Positions 45,305 to 53,226 of a stretch of 64,000 bases of DNA are shown here, piece after piece. Source of the DNA: JAIBJN01 sp963830885 (lineage in GTDB: Bacteria > Actinomycetota > Thermoleophilia > Gaiellales > Gaiellaceae); NCBI GenBank assembly GCA_963830885.1, contig CAWHOA010000028.1, positions 1 through 64,000 of the forward strand, in the 5' to 3' direction. The notes under the pieces were generated by a model. The model saw only the letters and a program-made list of their open reading frames with translations, searched no databases and had not been told where the DNA came from. The position numbers and the translations under genes are program-made. The first letter of the stretch is position 1. The number at the start of each line of letters is the position of its first letter.

Positions 45305-45546
45305 CCGCCTTCGAGCCGATCTGCGAGAAGTGCGAGGAGCTGATCCAGCCCTACCTCGACCGCGAGCTCAGCGAGGCCGAGCGGGTCGAAGCGGAGGGGC
45401 ACCTGACCGGCTGCGGATACTGCAGCGAGCGCTACCGCTTCGAGGCGAGCCTGAGGACGTACGTGCGCCAGGCCTGCTGCCAGGAGGAGATGTCGCCCGA
45501 GCTGAAGGCGAAGCTCTCCATGCTGCGCACGCCGCTCAGCGACTGA
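45301..45546 (+). CDS. zinc-binding anti-sigma factor, RsrA-like
   Basis: 81 residues from GTG. ZAS motif H-x3-C-x2-C in GHLTGCGYCSERY, plus CEKC near the N-terminus and ACCQEE near the C-terminus, the cysteine set of redox-sensitive RsrA/mycothiol anti-sigma factors. Predicted to hold the coupled sigma factor under reducing conditions and release it upon disulfide formation. Soluble, no membrane helix. Confidence 0.9.
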   Translation: MTAFEPICEKCEELIQPYLDRELSEAERVEAEGHLTGCGYCSERYRFEASLRTYVRQACCQEEMSPELKAKLSMLRTPLSD

Positions 45547-45689
45547 TTACGGCGTTGCGCCGACGATGACGACGAGCCGGTTCGGGTCGTCGCCGCCAGG
45601 AGTGCGGTCGTGCCGACGCCGAGCTCGTCCGCGAGGCGCTGCGCCACAGCTTCGTCGTCCGGCGGGTAGTAGACCCGGGTCTCCGTCAT
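45547..45689 (-). pseudogene. LytR_C-like C-terminal fragment, frameshifted
   Basis: Reverse strand: MTETRVYYPPDDEAVAQRLA, DELGVGTTALLA and, after a one-base change, GDDPNRLVVIVGATP with TAA at 45,547. This is the last third of a LytR_C (LytR/CpsA/Psr C-terminal) domain, without the N-terminal part. A single missing G in the GGCGGGC-like stretch near 45,592 would restore it, so the frame break may be an error, but the domain is still incomplete. Stop-to-stop convergent with the anti-sigma gene. Confidence 0.5.
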
Positions 45690-45716
45690 CGGCGCTGAGC
45701 GCCGCGGCTTGACGGT

Positions 45717-46232
45717 CTATTGCGGCTCCGGGCACGGCCCCTCGCCGCCCTGGACGGAGAGGACGTAGGTTGGCTCGCCCACGTGGCCCTCGGCCATGCC
45801 GTAGGTGAGCAGGCTGACGCAGTCGTCGTCCCGCGAGAAGTCCACGCGGTAGGAGCTCGGGGCGGTCTCCTCCTGCTCGACCGCCTCCCCGCTCGCGCGC
45901 ACGACCCGCGTTTGCGTCTCCCACTCCGGGGCGAGGCCCTCGACGTAGAACGCGACGACCTCCTCCTGTGTGGCGGCGGCGGGAGGCGCGAAGAGGGCGC
46001 TCGTGACGATCTCGTCCGGGACGGGGAGCGCATCCTCGCCGGCCGAGGTCTGGGTCAGGCGCTGGATCTCGCGCGAGCCCGGATAGGACGGAAGCGAGTC
46101 GAGGATCGCGTTGTTGTCGTCGACCCGGCCCGAATCGAGCTGCTGCCAGGCCGCGTAGCCGATCCCGGCGCCCAGGGAGAGGACGACGAAGGCCGGGATC
46201 AGCACCGCCGGCCGGAGGAGCCGGCGTCTCAG
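45717..46232 (-). CDS. hypothetical membrane-anchored protein
   Basis: About 170 residues. N-terminal helix (RPAVLIPAFVVLSLGAGIGY) followed by an outside domain with AILDSLPSYPGSREIQRLTQ, EEVVAFYVEGLAPEWETQTR, SYRVDFSRDDDCVSLLTYGM and a C-terminal Cys pair (DDC, GPCPEPQ). The open frame reaches far upstream, but that is only the opposite-frame shadow of the next genes. Start unclear: CTG at 46232 overlapping the previous stop, or GTG at 46205. Not recognised; secreted-side domain of a few actinobacteria-style lipoprotein-like proteins. Confidence 0.65.
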   Translation of the reverse strand: MRRRLLRPAVLIPAFVVLSLGAGIGYAAWQQLDSGRVDDNNAILDSLPSYPGSREIQRLTQTSAGEDALPVPDEIVTSALFAPPAAATQEEVVAFYVEGLAPEWETQTRVVRASGEAVEQEETAPSSYRVDFSRDDDCVSLLTYGMAEGHVGEPTYVLSVQGGEGPCPEPQ

Positions 46233-46732
46233 GGGAGGTCCTCCGGCCGGTCGACGTCGCCGGGGGCGCCGAGGTCGTCGCAGGGGACGAGCAGCGGGTC
46301 GTAGGCGCGGAGGCCGTCGTCCGGCACTTCGCTCCACAGCGCCCGCGCGACGACGAGGGGATGCCCGCGGGCGCCCGCGTACGATGCCGCGACGAGCGGC
46401 GCCCCGGTCTCCCGTTGCGCCGCCAGGACGCGGCCGACGGCCTCCGGCGCCAGCTCGGGGCCGTCGGCGAGGACGACCACGGCCGCCTCCGCGTCGGGCG
46501 GGAGGGCGGCCAGCCCGCAGCGGAGCGAGGCGCCGGGCCCGAGCTCCCAGTCGGGGCAGGTGACCACGCGCGCGCCGTCCACCTCCAGCGGATACGCCCC
46601 GGCCACGACGACGACGTCGCCGACGGGCGCCTCCGCGAGCCGCGCGAGCACGCCCGGTAGGAGGAGCCGCTGCTTCGGCGAGCCGAACCGCGTCGCCGCG
46701 CCCGCTGCGAGGACGATGGCCGGAACGGCCAC
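46229..46732 (-). CDS. MobA-like nucleotidyltransferase (MocA type)
   Basis: About 167 residues from GTG at 46732 (VAVPAIVLAAGAATRFGSPK). The motif LAAGAATRFGSPKQ is the nucleotide-binding loop of MobA/MocA-type transferases; VVVLADGPELAP is the metal-binding D-G region and GHPLVVARALW follows. Makes molybdopterin cytosine dinucleotide in MocA members, other cofactors possible. An ATG exists 39 bases upstream (46771), but it lies inside a palindromic repeat and would add a dissimilar N-terminus, so the GTG is preferred. Confidence 0.8.
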   Translation of the reverse strand: MAVPAIVLAAGAATRFGSPKQRLLLPGVLARLAEAPVGDVVVVAGAYPLEVDGARVVTCPDWELGPGASLRCGLAALPPDAEAAVVVLADGPELAPEAVGRVLAAQRETGAPLVAASYAGARGHPLVVARALWSEVPDDGLRAYDPLLVPCDDLGAPGDVDRPEDLP

Positions 46733-46736
46733 GCCC

Positions 46737-46775
46737 GGGGTCTGTCCCCTGGTCATGTCCTGCCGGGACATGACC
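46737..46775. repeat. palindromic intergenic repeat, copy 1
   Basis: GGGGTCTGTCCCC (46737-46749) is immediately followed by a perfect 10-bp hairpin, GGTCATGTCC (46751-46760) with GGACATGACC (46766-46775). A second copy of the 13-mer stands at 46,853. Confidence 0.65.
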
Positions 46776-46852
46776 GCCGTCGCCGCGCAGTCGGCCGGCC
46801 CGGGGAAGAGGCGGCGTTTGCGCCGAAGACCATGTCCTCTCCGGCCCCGGAC

Positions 46853-46865
46853 GGGGTCTGTCCCC
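46853..46865. repeat. palindromic intergenic repeat, copy 2
   Basis: Same 13-mer GGGGTCTGTCCCC, followed by GGGGCATGGCCCTGGCGG, which resembles the continuation of copy 1 with changes. Two copies 116 bases apart between two reverse-strand genes suggest a dispersed extragenic element. Confidence 0.6.
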
Positions 46866-46888
46866 GGGGCATGGCCCTGGCGGACGCC

Positions 46889-48049
46889 CTAGGCATCCTC
46901 GGCGTCGACGGTCAGCGTGAGGATCTCGGCGACGTGGAGGAGCCGGAACGTGGCGCGGCTGAGCGCCCGGACCTCGGCGTCGTCCTCGGCCTCGGGCAGC
47001 GTCCGCCAGAGGTCGCGCGCCGCGGCGAGGAGCTCGGCGATCCGCTCCCGCGCCTCGACGTGGCCGTCGCGCTCCGCGCAGGCGTTGAGGGCGAGCCCGA
47101 GGACGCCGATCGTGTCCGCCTGCCGTGTCCACAGAAGTGGGGTGGCCATGGCGAGGTAGTGGTGGATCCGCGCGAAGGTCAGCAGCTGCTCGAGGCGCCG
47201 CGGTCCGCGCGGCTCCGTGAGCGGCGTGGGAGGCTCGCCGTCGGCGATGCGGGCGGCGGAGCGGCCCAGCATGTCGCGCACCTCCTCCTCCGAGAGCCCG
47301 GCCACGAGCGCGGTGCGAAGCGCGAGGAGGAGGGCGCCCGGCTGCTGGCCGTAGGGGTAGTCCGACGCGTAGAGCACCTGGCCGGGCGAGATGCGCGAGA
47401 ACATGTCCATGAGGTCGATCGGGCTCCAGACCGAGGTGTCGAAGTACACCCCCGGTCGCCCGGCGAAGCAGTCGGAGAGGGCGGCGAGGTCGGCGATCCC
47501 GGCGTGGGCGATGATGAGCGAGGCGTCCGGGTAGGCGTCGTGCAGCGCGAGCAGGCTCTCGGCGATCGGGGGCAGGCCGCGCCCGCCGTGGATGAGGATC
47601 GGAACCCGCCGCTCGGAAGCCAGCGCGAACACGGGCTCGAGCCGCTGGTCGTTCAGCAGGAAGCCCTGCGCCCGGGGATGCAGCTTGATCCCGCGGGCTC
47701 CGGCGTCGAGCGCGCGCACCGCCTCCTCCATCGGGCTCGCCGACAGGTCGAGGCGCACGAAGGGGACGAGGAGCCCGTCCGATCGGGCCGCCGCCTTCAG
47801 CGTGCGGTCGTTCGCCGCGCGGAAGGCCGGCTCGCGGTCCGGCTCGTCCAGGCAGAACGTGAAGGCCCGCTCGACGTCCCAGCGCTGGAGGAACGCTGCG
47901 AGGTCCTCGTACGGCGCGACCATCCCGTCGATGTCGCGGCCGACGTGGACGTGCGCGTCGAACAGGGTCGCCCCGGCCGGAATGAGGCGTCGTGCCTCCT
48001 TCTCGTACCGCTCAACCAGGCCGCGCGCCCGCTCGAGAACCTCCTCCAC
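46889..48049 (-). CDS. amidohydrolase family 2 protein
   Basis: 386 residues from GTG 48049. Helical N-tail, then FDAHVHVGRDIDGM (first metal histidines), GARGIKLHPRAQGFLLND, ILIHGGRGLPP, ASLIIAHAGIADLAALSD, LYASDYPYGQQPGALLLALR with the conserved Asp, and a long C-terminal helical extension unusual for the family (about 100 residues after the barrel). Metal-dependent hydrolase or decarboxylase, substrate unknown. Divergent from the M24 peptidase gene with 38 bases between starts. Confidence 0.82.
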   Translation of the reverse strand: MEEVLERARGLVERYEKEARRLIPAGATLFDAHVHVGRDIDGMVAPYEDLAAFLQRWDVERAFTFCLDEPDREPAFRAANDRTLKAAARSDGLLVPFVRLDLSASPMEEAVRALDAGARGIKLHPRAQGFLLNDQRLEPVFALASERRVPILIHGGRGLPPIAESLLALHDAYPDASLIIAHAGIADLAALSDCFAGRPGVYFDTSVWSPIDLMDMFSRISPGQVLYASDYPYGQQPGALLLALRTALVAGLSEEEVRDMLGRSAARIADGEPPTPLTEPRGPRRLEQLLTFARIHHYLAMATPLLWTRQADTIGVLGLALNACAERDGHVEARERIAELLAAARDLWRTLPEAEDDAEVRALSRATFRLLHVAEILTLTVDAEDA

Positions 48050-48087
48050 GCAGGTGAATCTACCGGGAGCGGCTACGATCCGGAGCC

Positions 48088-49191
48088 GTGCCGGATGTCA
48101 TCATCTACGGCGACACCGTGCGCTCGGCCGAGTTGCGGCACGAGGTGCCGGTGTCCATCCCCGACCCCTTCGTGTACCTGGAGCGCAGCGGCACGCGAAC
48201 GGTGTACGTGGGCTCGCTCGAGCTTCCGCGGCTGCAGGAGGTCGCGGGCCTGGAGACGGTGCCGCTCGAGGAGCTCGGGCTCGACGAGCTGGTCGCGCAG
48301 GGCCTGAGCTGGCACGAGCTGACGCCCGAGCTCGTCCTGCGGGCGTGCCGGGCGGCCAACGTCGAGTCGGCCGTCGCGCCGCGCGACTTCCCGCTCGAGC
48401 TCGCCGATTTCCTGCGGGCGAACGCGATCCAGGTCGAAGCCCAGGGCGACTTCTTCGACGCGCGACGCCGGGTCAAGTCGGAGGCCGAGCTGACCGGCAT
48501 CGGCCGCTCCCAGCGGGCGGCCGAGCGCGCGATGGACGCCATTCGCGCCCGCCTCCGGGTCGGGGCGCCTGTGACCTGCGAGGAGCTGCAGGGCGAGGCG
48601 ATGCGCGTCTTCAGCGAGGAGGGAGTCATGGTCGCCGACCTCGTCCTCGTCTCCTCGGGCCCGCAGACGACCGTCGGCCACGAGCCCGGACAGGGCCCGA
48701 TCGCCGAGAGCGAGCCGATCGTCGTCGACCTCTTCCCGCGCGATCCTGGCTCGGGGTGCTACGCGGACATGACGCGGACCTTCTGCCTGGGCGAGCCGCC
48801 CGAGGAGCTCGTCCGCTACCACGCCCTCGTGCGCGAGGCGCTCGACCTCGCCTACGCGACTATCCGTCCGGGAGTCACGGGCGCCGCGGCCCACCGCGTC
48901 GTCTGCGAGCTCTTCGAGAAGCACGGCTACCGGACGCAGCTTTCGAAGGAGGCGGGCGAGGTGCTGGACGAGGGGTTCTTCCACAGCCTCGGCCACGGCG
49001 TCGGCCTGGAGGTGCACGAGCTCCCCGCGCTCGGACGCGTCGGCAAGGAGATCGTCGCCGGCGACGTGCTCGCGGTCGAGCCCGGCCTCTACCGGACCGG
49101 CTTCGGCGGCTGTCGCCTCGAGGACCTCGTCCTCGTCACCGAGGACGGCTGCGAGGTGCTCACGGACTTTCCCTACGAGCTAGCGCCGTAG
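48088..49191 (+). CDS. M24 family aminopeptidase (Xaa-Pro peptidase-like)
   Basis: 367 residues from GTG 48088. Creatinase-like N-terminal domain, then the pita-bread fold with metal ligands: VVDLFPRD, DMTRTFCLG, HSLGHGVGLEVHE (His), AVEPGLYR and RLEDLVLV (Glu pairs). Cleaves X-Pro bonds or acts on similar short peptides; cytoplasmic. Full length for the PepQ/YpdF-like group. Confidence 0.92.
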   Translation: MPDVIIYGDTVRSAELRHEVPVSIPDPFVYLERSGTRTVYVGSLELPRLQEVAGLETVPLEELGLDELVAQGLSWHELTPELVLRACRAANVESAVAPRDFPLELADFLRANAIQVEAQGDFFDARRRVKSEAELTGIGRSQRAAERAMDAIRARLRVGAPVTCEELQGEAMRVFSEEGVMVADLVLVSSGPQTTVGHEPGQGPIAESEPIVVDLFPRDPGSGCYADMTRTFCLGEPPEELVRYHALVREALDLAYATIRPGVTGAAAHRVVCELFEKHGYRTQLSKEAGEVLDEGFFHSLGHGVGLEVHELPALGRVGKEIVAGDVLAVEPGLYRTGFGGCRLEDLVLVTEDGCEVLTDFPYELAP

Positions 49192-49236
49192 CCGCCGCCC
49201 GACGCGGGACGAGGGAGCACCCGAGTACCAGGCCTC

Positions 49237-50517
49237 CTAGGACGCGGACAGGTCGAGGAGCGGCTCGAAGCGGTCGGGGTCGTCGAACGGCCCCACGACC
49301 GCGAGGTTGAGCCGGTCCTCGCGAACGATGTCCTGCGCGACCCGGTGGAGGTCTTCGACCGTGACTCGGTCGAGCACGGCGAGTACCTCCTCCGGCTCGC
49401 GGATCCTGCCCTCGAGCACCTCGTCCCGCAGGCCGAAGGAGATCGTGCCCTTCGGGTCCTCCAGGGAGAGGACGAGACGGCCCTTGGCGAAGTTCCGTGC
49501 CTTCTCGAGCTCGTCGGCGTCCACCGGCTCTGCGGCGATGCGGCCGAACTCGCGGACGACGGTCTTGACCGCCTCGTCGATCCGCTGGATGTCGACGCCG
49601 CCCTGGGCGAAGAGTGTCCCCGCGTCCGTGTAGGCCTGGTTGTAGCCGTAGATGTAGTAGGCGAGGCCACGGCGCTCGCGCACCTCCGTGAAGAGCCGTG
49701 ACGACATGCCGCCGCCGAGCACCGTGGCCAGGAGCATCAGCGGATAGCGGTCGGCGTGGCCCAGCGGGTAGCTGTGCACGCCCATGCGGATGTGGGCCTG
49801 GTCGGAGGTCTTCGTGTGCAGCTTGACGCGCGGCTCGCCCTGCTCCCACGACACCGGGTCGGCCGCGCCGCTGGCGCCGTTGGGCACGTCGCCGAGCAGC
49901 GACGCGAGCCGCTCGACGGCGTCGCCGCCCACCGCGCCCGCGAGCCCGGCGACCATGCGGGGCGCGCGATACCAGCGGTCGAGGTAGTCGGTGAAGGTCT
50001 CGCGGGTGGCGCCGCGCACCGTCTCCTTCGTTCCGATGATGTCCCAGCCGAGCGGCTGGTCGCCGTAGAGGAGCGAGTCGTAGACGCCGTCGACGTAGTC
50101 GCGCGGCGTGTCGTAGTACATGTTCATCTCCTCGACGATGACGCCCTTCTCGCGCTCGATCTCCTCGGCGTCGAACTTCGAGTGGCGGAGCATGTCGACG
50201 AGGACGTCGAGCGCGGTGTCGCGGTGCTCGGCCGCGCACTTGACGTAGTAGCCGGTGTACTCCTTGCCGGTGAACGCGTTGAACTCGCCGCCGATCGAGT
50301 CGATCTCGCCGGCGATGTCGCGGGCCGTCGGGCGGTTCTCGGTGCCCTTGAAGAACATGTGCTCCGCGAAGTGCGCGATGCCGTTGGTGTCCTTCGTCTC
50401 GTAGCGCGATCCGGCCGCGAGCATGACGAAGCAGGCGACCGACTTCGCCTGGGGCATGTCGGCGGTGAGGACGCGCAGGCCGTTGTCCAGCACGGTCTTC
50501 TCGAAGGTCTTCGGCAT
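49237..50517 (-). CDS. M16 family zinc metallopeptidase (mitochondrial processing peptidase-like)
   Basis: 426 residues from ATG 50517 (MPKTFEKTVLDNGLRVLT); the longer open frame upstream overlaps the thioesterase gene and has no similarity. Inverted zinc motif HxxEH in GIAHFAEHMFF (His49, Glu52, His53) with the distal Glu in GVIVEEMNMY, then the second half with YSPL-like SSRLFTEVRERRGLAYYIY. Typical of the actinobacterial PqqL/YmxG-like protease encoded near dihydrodipicolinate or polynucleotide phosphorylase genes; not so here. Likely degrades peptides in the cytoplasm. Confidence 0.93.
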   Translation of the reverse strand: MPKTFEKTVLDNGLRVLTADMPQAKSVACFVMLAAGSRYETKDTNGIAHFAEHMFFKGTENRPTARDIAGEIDSIGGEFNAFTGKEYTGYYVKCAAEHRDTALDVLVDMLRHSKFDAEEIEREKGVIVEEMNMYYDTPRDYVDGVYDSLLYGDQPLGWDIIGTKETVRGATRETFTDYLDRWYRAPRMVAGLAGAVGGDAVERLASLLGDVPNGASGAADPVSWEQGEPRVKLHTKTSDQAHIRMGVHSYPLGHADRYPLMLLATVLGGGMSSRLFTEVRERRGLAYYIYGYNQAYTDAGTLFAQGGVDIQRIDEAVKTVVREFGRIAAEPVDADELEKARNFAKGRLVLSLEDPKGTISFGLRDEVLEGRIREPEEVLAVLDRVTVEDLHRVAQDIVREDRLNLAVVGPFDDPDRFEPLLDLSAS

Positions 50518-50528
50518 CAAACGGGCTC

Positions 50529-50951
50529 TCACGAAGGTACAGAGCTCCTCTCTTCGTAGGCGTCGAGGCGGGTGCGCCACTCCTCGGGGACGAGCATGGA
50601 CGCGTTCGCCTCGTAGTCGTAGGCGACGATGACGGACGAGGCCTCGAGGACGAGGCGCCCGTCGCCGCCGCGGATCTCGTGCTCCATGTCGAAGCTCTTG
50701 GTGCCGACACGCGGGACGCGGGAGCCGATCTCGAGCGTCTCGGGAAAGCGCGCGGGCGAGCGGAAGTCGAGCGCGACGTGCGCGAGGACGAGGGAGAGCT
50801 GGTAGGCGAAGTCCGCGCCGAGGACATCGAGCAGGTAGCGGATGCGGGCCGTCTCCAGGTAGGTGAGGTAGACGGCGTTGTTGACGTGGTCGGCCGCGTC
50901 GATGTCGCGGAACTCGACCTCGCGCGGCAGCACGAAGCGGTAGCCCTCCAT
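50529..50951 (-). CDS. acyl-CoA thioesterase (4HBT hotdog family)
   Basis: 140 residues. Hotdog fold with FRDIDAADHVNNAVYLTYLE, where the Asp is the 4HBT catalytic position, and FRSPARFPETLEIGSRVPRV. Hydrolyses acyl-CoA thioesters; dimeric or tetrameric. Eleven bases before the M16 gene, so cotranscribed. Divergent from the SIS-domain gene with 26 bases between starts. Confidence 0.88.
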   Translation of the reverse strand: MEGYRFVLPREVEFRDIDAADHVNNAVYLTYLETARIRYLLDVLGADFAYQLSLVLAHVALDFRSPARFPETLEIGSRVPRVGTKSFDMEHEIRGGDGRLVLEASSVIVAYDYEANASMLVPEEWRTRLDAYEERSSVPS

Positions 50952-50977
50952 CCCGGCATGGTACTTTCGCGGCTCCC

Positions 50978-51847
50978 GTGCCCGGCGAGCTGACCCGAAA
51001 GGCGATCCTGGCGCAGCCCGAGTGGCTGCGCGGCGTGCCCGAGCGCGTGGGCGACCGGCGGCTGCCGGAGGGCCGGGTCGTCTTCACGGGCTGCGGGACG
51101 TCCTTCCACGCCGCCCAGACAGGCGGCGAGGCGGTGCAGGCGCTCGAGGCGGTGCTGGCGCCGCCGGAGGCCGACCTGCTCGTCGTCGTCAGCCACGAGG
51201 GCGGGACGTCGATGGCGCTCGAGGCCGTGCGCGCGTTCTCCGGCCCCGTCTGGCTCGTCACGGGGAAGGAGGAGAGCGCGCTCGCCGAAGCCGCCGACGA
51301 GGTGCTCGTCGTCACGCCGGAGGTGGAGGAGTCCTACTGCCACACGGCGAGCTACACGGCCGCGGTCGCGGCGCTCGCCGCGCTGCGCGGCGAGGACGTC
51401 TCCGGGCTCCCGGCCGCGGTCGAGCGCGTGCTCGCCGAGCAGCCGTTCCCGGTCTCCGGCCACGACCGCATCGCCGTAATCGGCGCGGGCCGCGACGTCC
51501 CGACCGTGCGCGAGGCCACGCTCAAGCTCCGGGAGGGCGTGCACATCGCCGCCGAGGCGCACCACATCGAGCAGATCCTCCACGGCCACCTGGCCGCGAT
51601 CGACGAGGGCGTGCGCGTCTTCGTCCTCGAGGGTGAGGGCCGCGCAGCCGAGCGGGCTCAGGAGGTCGTCCGCGCGCTCGGCGAGCTCGGCGCCGAGACC
51701 ACCCTCGTCCCGACCGAGCACCCGGTCGTGGACATCGTCCGCTTCCAGCTTCTCACCGCCGACCTGGCCGAGGACCGCGGGATCGACCCCGACAAGATCC
51801 GCTGGGACGAGCCGCGCTGGGACGCGGCCCGCAAGTCCTACTCCTAG
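50978..51847 (+). CDS. SIS-domain sugar isomerase-like protein
   Basis: 289 residues from GTG. Two SIS domains as in the isomerase half of GlmS and AgaS: FTGCGTSFHAAQTGGEAVQA, VVSHEGGTSMALEAVRAFSG (phosphate-binding Ser/Thr), then AVIGAGRDVPTVREATLKLR, EGVHIAAEAHHIEQILHGHL. Binds phosphosugars; no glutaminase domain, so an isomerase/deaminase rather than GlmS. Ends 17 bases before the end of the convergent membrane protein gene. Confidence 0.85.
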   Translation: MPGELTRKAILAQPEWLRGVPERVGDRRLPEGRVVFTGCGTSFHAAQTGGEAVQALEAVLAPPEADLLVVVSHEGGTSMALEAVRAFSGPVWLVTGKEESALAEAADEVLVVTPEVEESYCHTASYTAAVAALAALRGEDVSGLPAAVERVLAEQPFPVSGHDRIAVIGAGRDVPTVREATLKLREGVHIAAEAHHIEQILHGHLAAIDEGVRVFVLEGEGRAAERAQEVVRALGELGAETTLVPTEHPVVDIVRFQLLTADLAEDRGIDPDKIRWDEPRWDAARKSYS

Positions 51848-51863
51848 GAGGGCGGGCCTCCTC

Positions 51864-53225
51864 CTACCGCGAGAGGAGCCAGAGGCCGCCACAGGTGTAG
51901 ACGACCATCAGCGCGAGCATGGCGTACTGGCTGATCGCCGCATTGCGCGGGGAGTCGAACAGCTCGACCGCCTTGTCGTGGGCGAGCACGAGCCCGGCGA
52001 CGTGCCCGATCACGAGCGCCGCCACCTGGATGTACCAGATCGTCTGCGGCGCCATCACGTTGATCCGCGGATTGACGTCGGCGGTCCCGAAGAGATCCCA
52101 GCCGAAGCCGAACGGATCCGAGACGTAGATCGCGAGGTACTGCGACTCGCGCACGAGGAACGAGAAGTAGTGCGCGACGACGTAGGCGAGCGCGATTGGC
52201 ACGAGGCTGCCGAGGAACTGGTCGGTCAGGTTTCCGTCGTACTGGACGGCCCGCGCCGCCACCTTCATTGCGAGGATGTACGCCAGCGCGACGAAGAGAA
52301 CGAAGAGCACGAGGCCGACGAGGGCGACGAGCCCTCCGACCACGTCAGCCAGGGTCGGCGAGCGCTCGATCAGCTCCCTCGTGAGCTTCGCACGGACCTC
52401 GACCGCCCAGTAGTCGGTCTGGCTGAAGCCGTCGAAGGCGACCGAGCCGAGCAAGATCGCGATGAACGCGAGCGTCCCGGGTCGGGGATCGAGGTTGGCG
52501 AGCCCCGTGAACGGCCAGCGTGCCACCAGCTGCCCCTCCCGCTCGCCGAAGGGCGCGATGCGCGCGAGCAGACCGAAGTAGACGGCGAAGGCCTCGCCGT
52601 TGGCGGTCCACTCATCCCGGCCGTACGCGAGCATCGCGAGCCAGGTCACGAGGCTGTACAGAATGGTCGCGACCGCGAGCGCCCGCGGGTTGCTGGAGTC
52701 CCAGTAGGCGAGCTCGAGGGCTGCGAACGCGAGGAGGAGGCCGGCGGCCGGCCAGCGTCCCCACCGTTCCGGATAGGCGAAGGGCGTCTCCCAGCGAAGG
52801 CCCGTCCGTTCGGAGACCCAGGCGACGGCGTCCGCGGCGGCCCGCCACGGACTCAGCACCGTCCAAACGTTGCCGAACAGGGCGCTGAGGATGGGCACCC
52901 CGAGCCAGAAGTAGACGAAGATGAAGCGCGGGGCGAGGTTGTCGTCGGGCGACGTGTCGCCGGCGGCAGCGGCGAACACGACCAGGACGAACAGGGCGAA
53001 GGAGAGGGCGCCGAGGAGGACACGCAGCGCGCGGCTCCAGACGATCGCCTCGAGCCTCGGCACCGGACGGCCGCGGCTCGCTTCCGCCAGTAGCGGCCGC
53101 TTCCAGAGCGCCCAGAGCGCGATGAACGAGATGGCCAGGACGATGGCGGCGCCCCAGTAGAAGAGCCAGCCCGGGACGGGGAGGTCTCGAACCCCGCCGA
53201 TGCCGTGCGCGAGCGGGAGCCTCAC
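51864..53225 (-). CDS. polytopic membrane protein of the fenitrothion-hydrolase (FedB-like) type
   Basis: 453 residues from a GTG. N-terminus AHGIGGVRDLPVPGWLFYWG is the recognisable start of this actinobacterial family, followed by about ten membrane helices (for example IVLAISFIALWALW, VPILSALFGNVWTVLSPW, PIALAYVVAHYFSFLV) and conserved His and Trp positions in loops. Relatives are often annotated fenitrothion hydrolase after an organophosphate-degrading isolate, but a natural role is unknown. Directly downstream (1 base) of the anchored beta-domain protein, so they likely form one membrane unit. Confidence 0.75.
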   Translation of the reverse strand: MRLPLAHGIGGVRDLPVPGWLFYWGAAIVLAISFIALWALWKRPLLAEASRGRPVPRLEAIVWSRALRVLLGALSFALFVLVVFAAAAGDTSPDDNLAPRFIFVYFWLGVPILSALFGNVWTVLSPWRAAADAVAWVSERTGLRWETPFAYPERWGRWPAAGLLLAFAALELAYWDSSNPRALAVATILYSLVTWLAMLAYGRDEWTANGEAFAVYFGLLARIAPFGEREGQLVARWPFTGLANLDPRPGTLAFIAILLGSVAFDGFSQTDYWAVEVRAKLTRELIERSPTLADVVGGLVALVGLVLFVLFVALAYILAMKVAARAVQYDGNLTDQFLGSLVPIALAYVVAHYFSFLVRESQYLAIYVSDPFGFGWDLFGTADVNPRINVMAPQTIWYIQVAALVIGHVAGLVLAHDKAVELFDSPRNAAISQYAMLALMVVYTCGGLWLLSR

Positions 53226-53226
53226 C

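Noticed and set aside
45717..47132. 471-codon reverse open frame as one protein
   Set aside because: Only the last 170 codons look like protein; the rest is a shadow of the nucleotidyltransferase and amidohydrolase genes.
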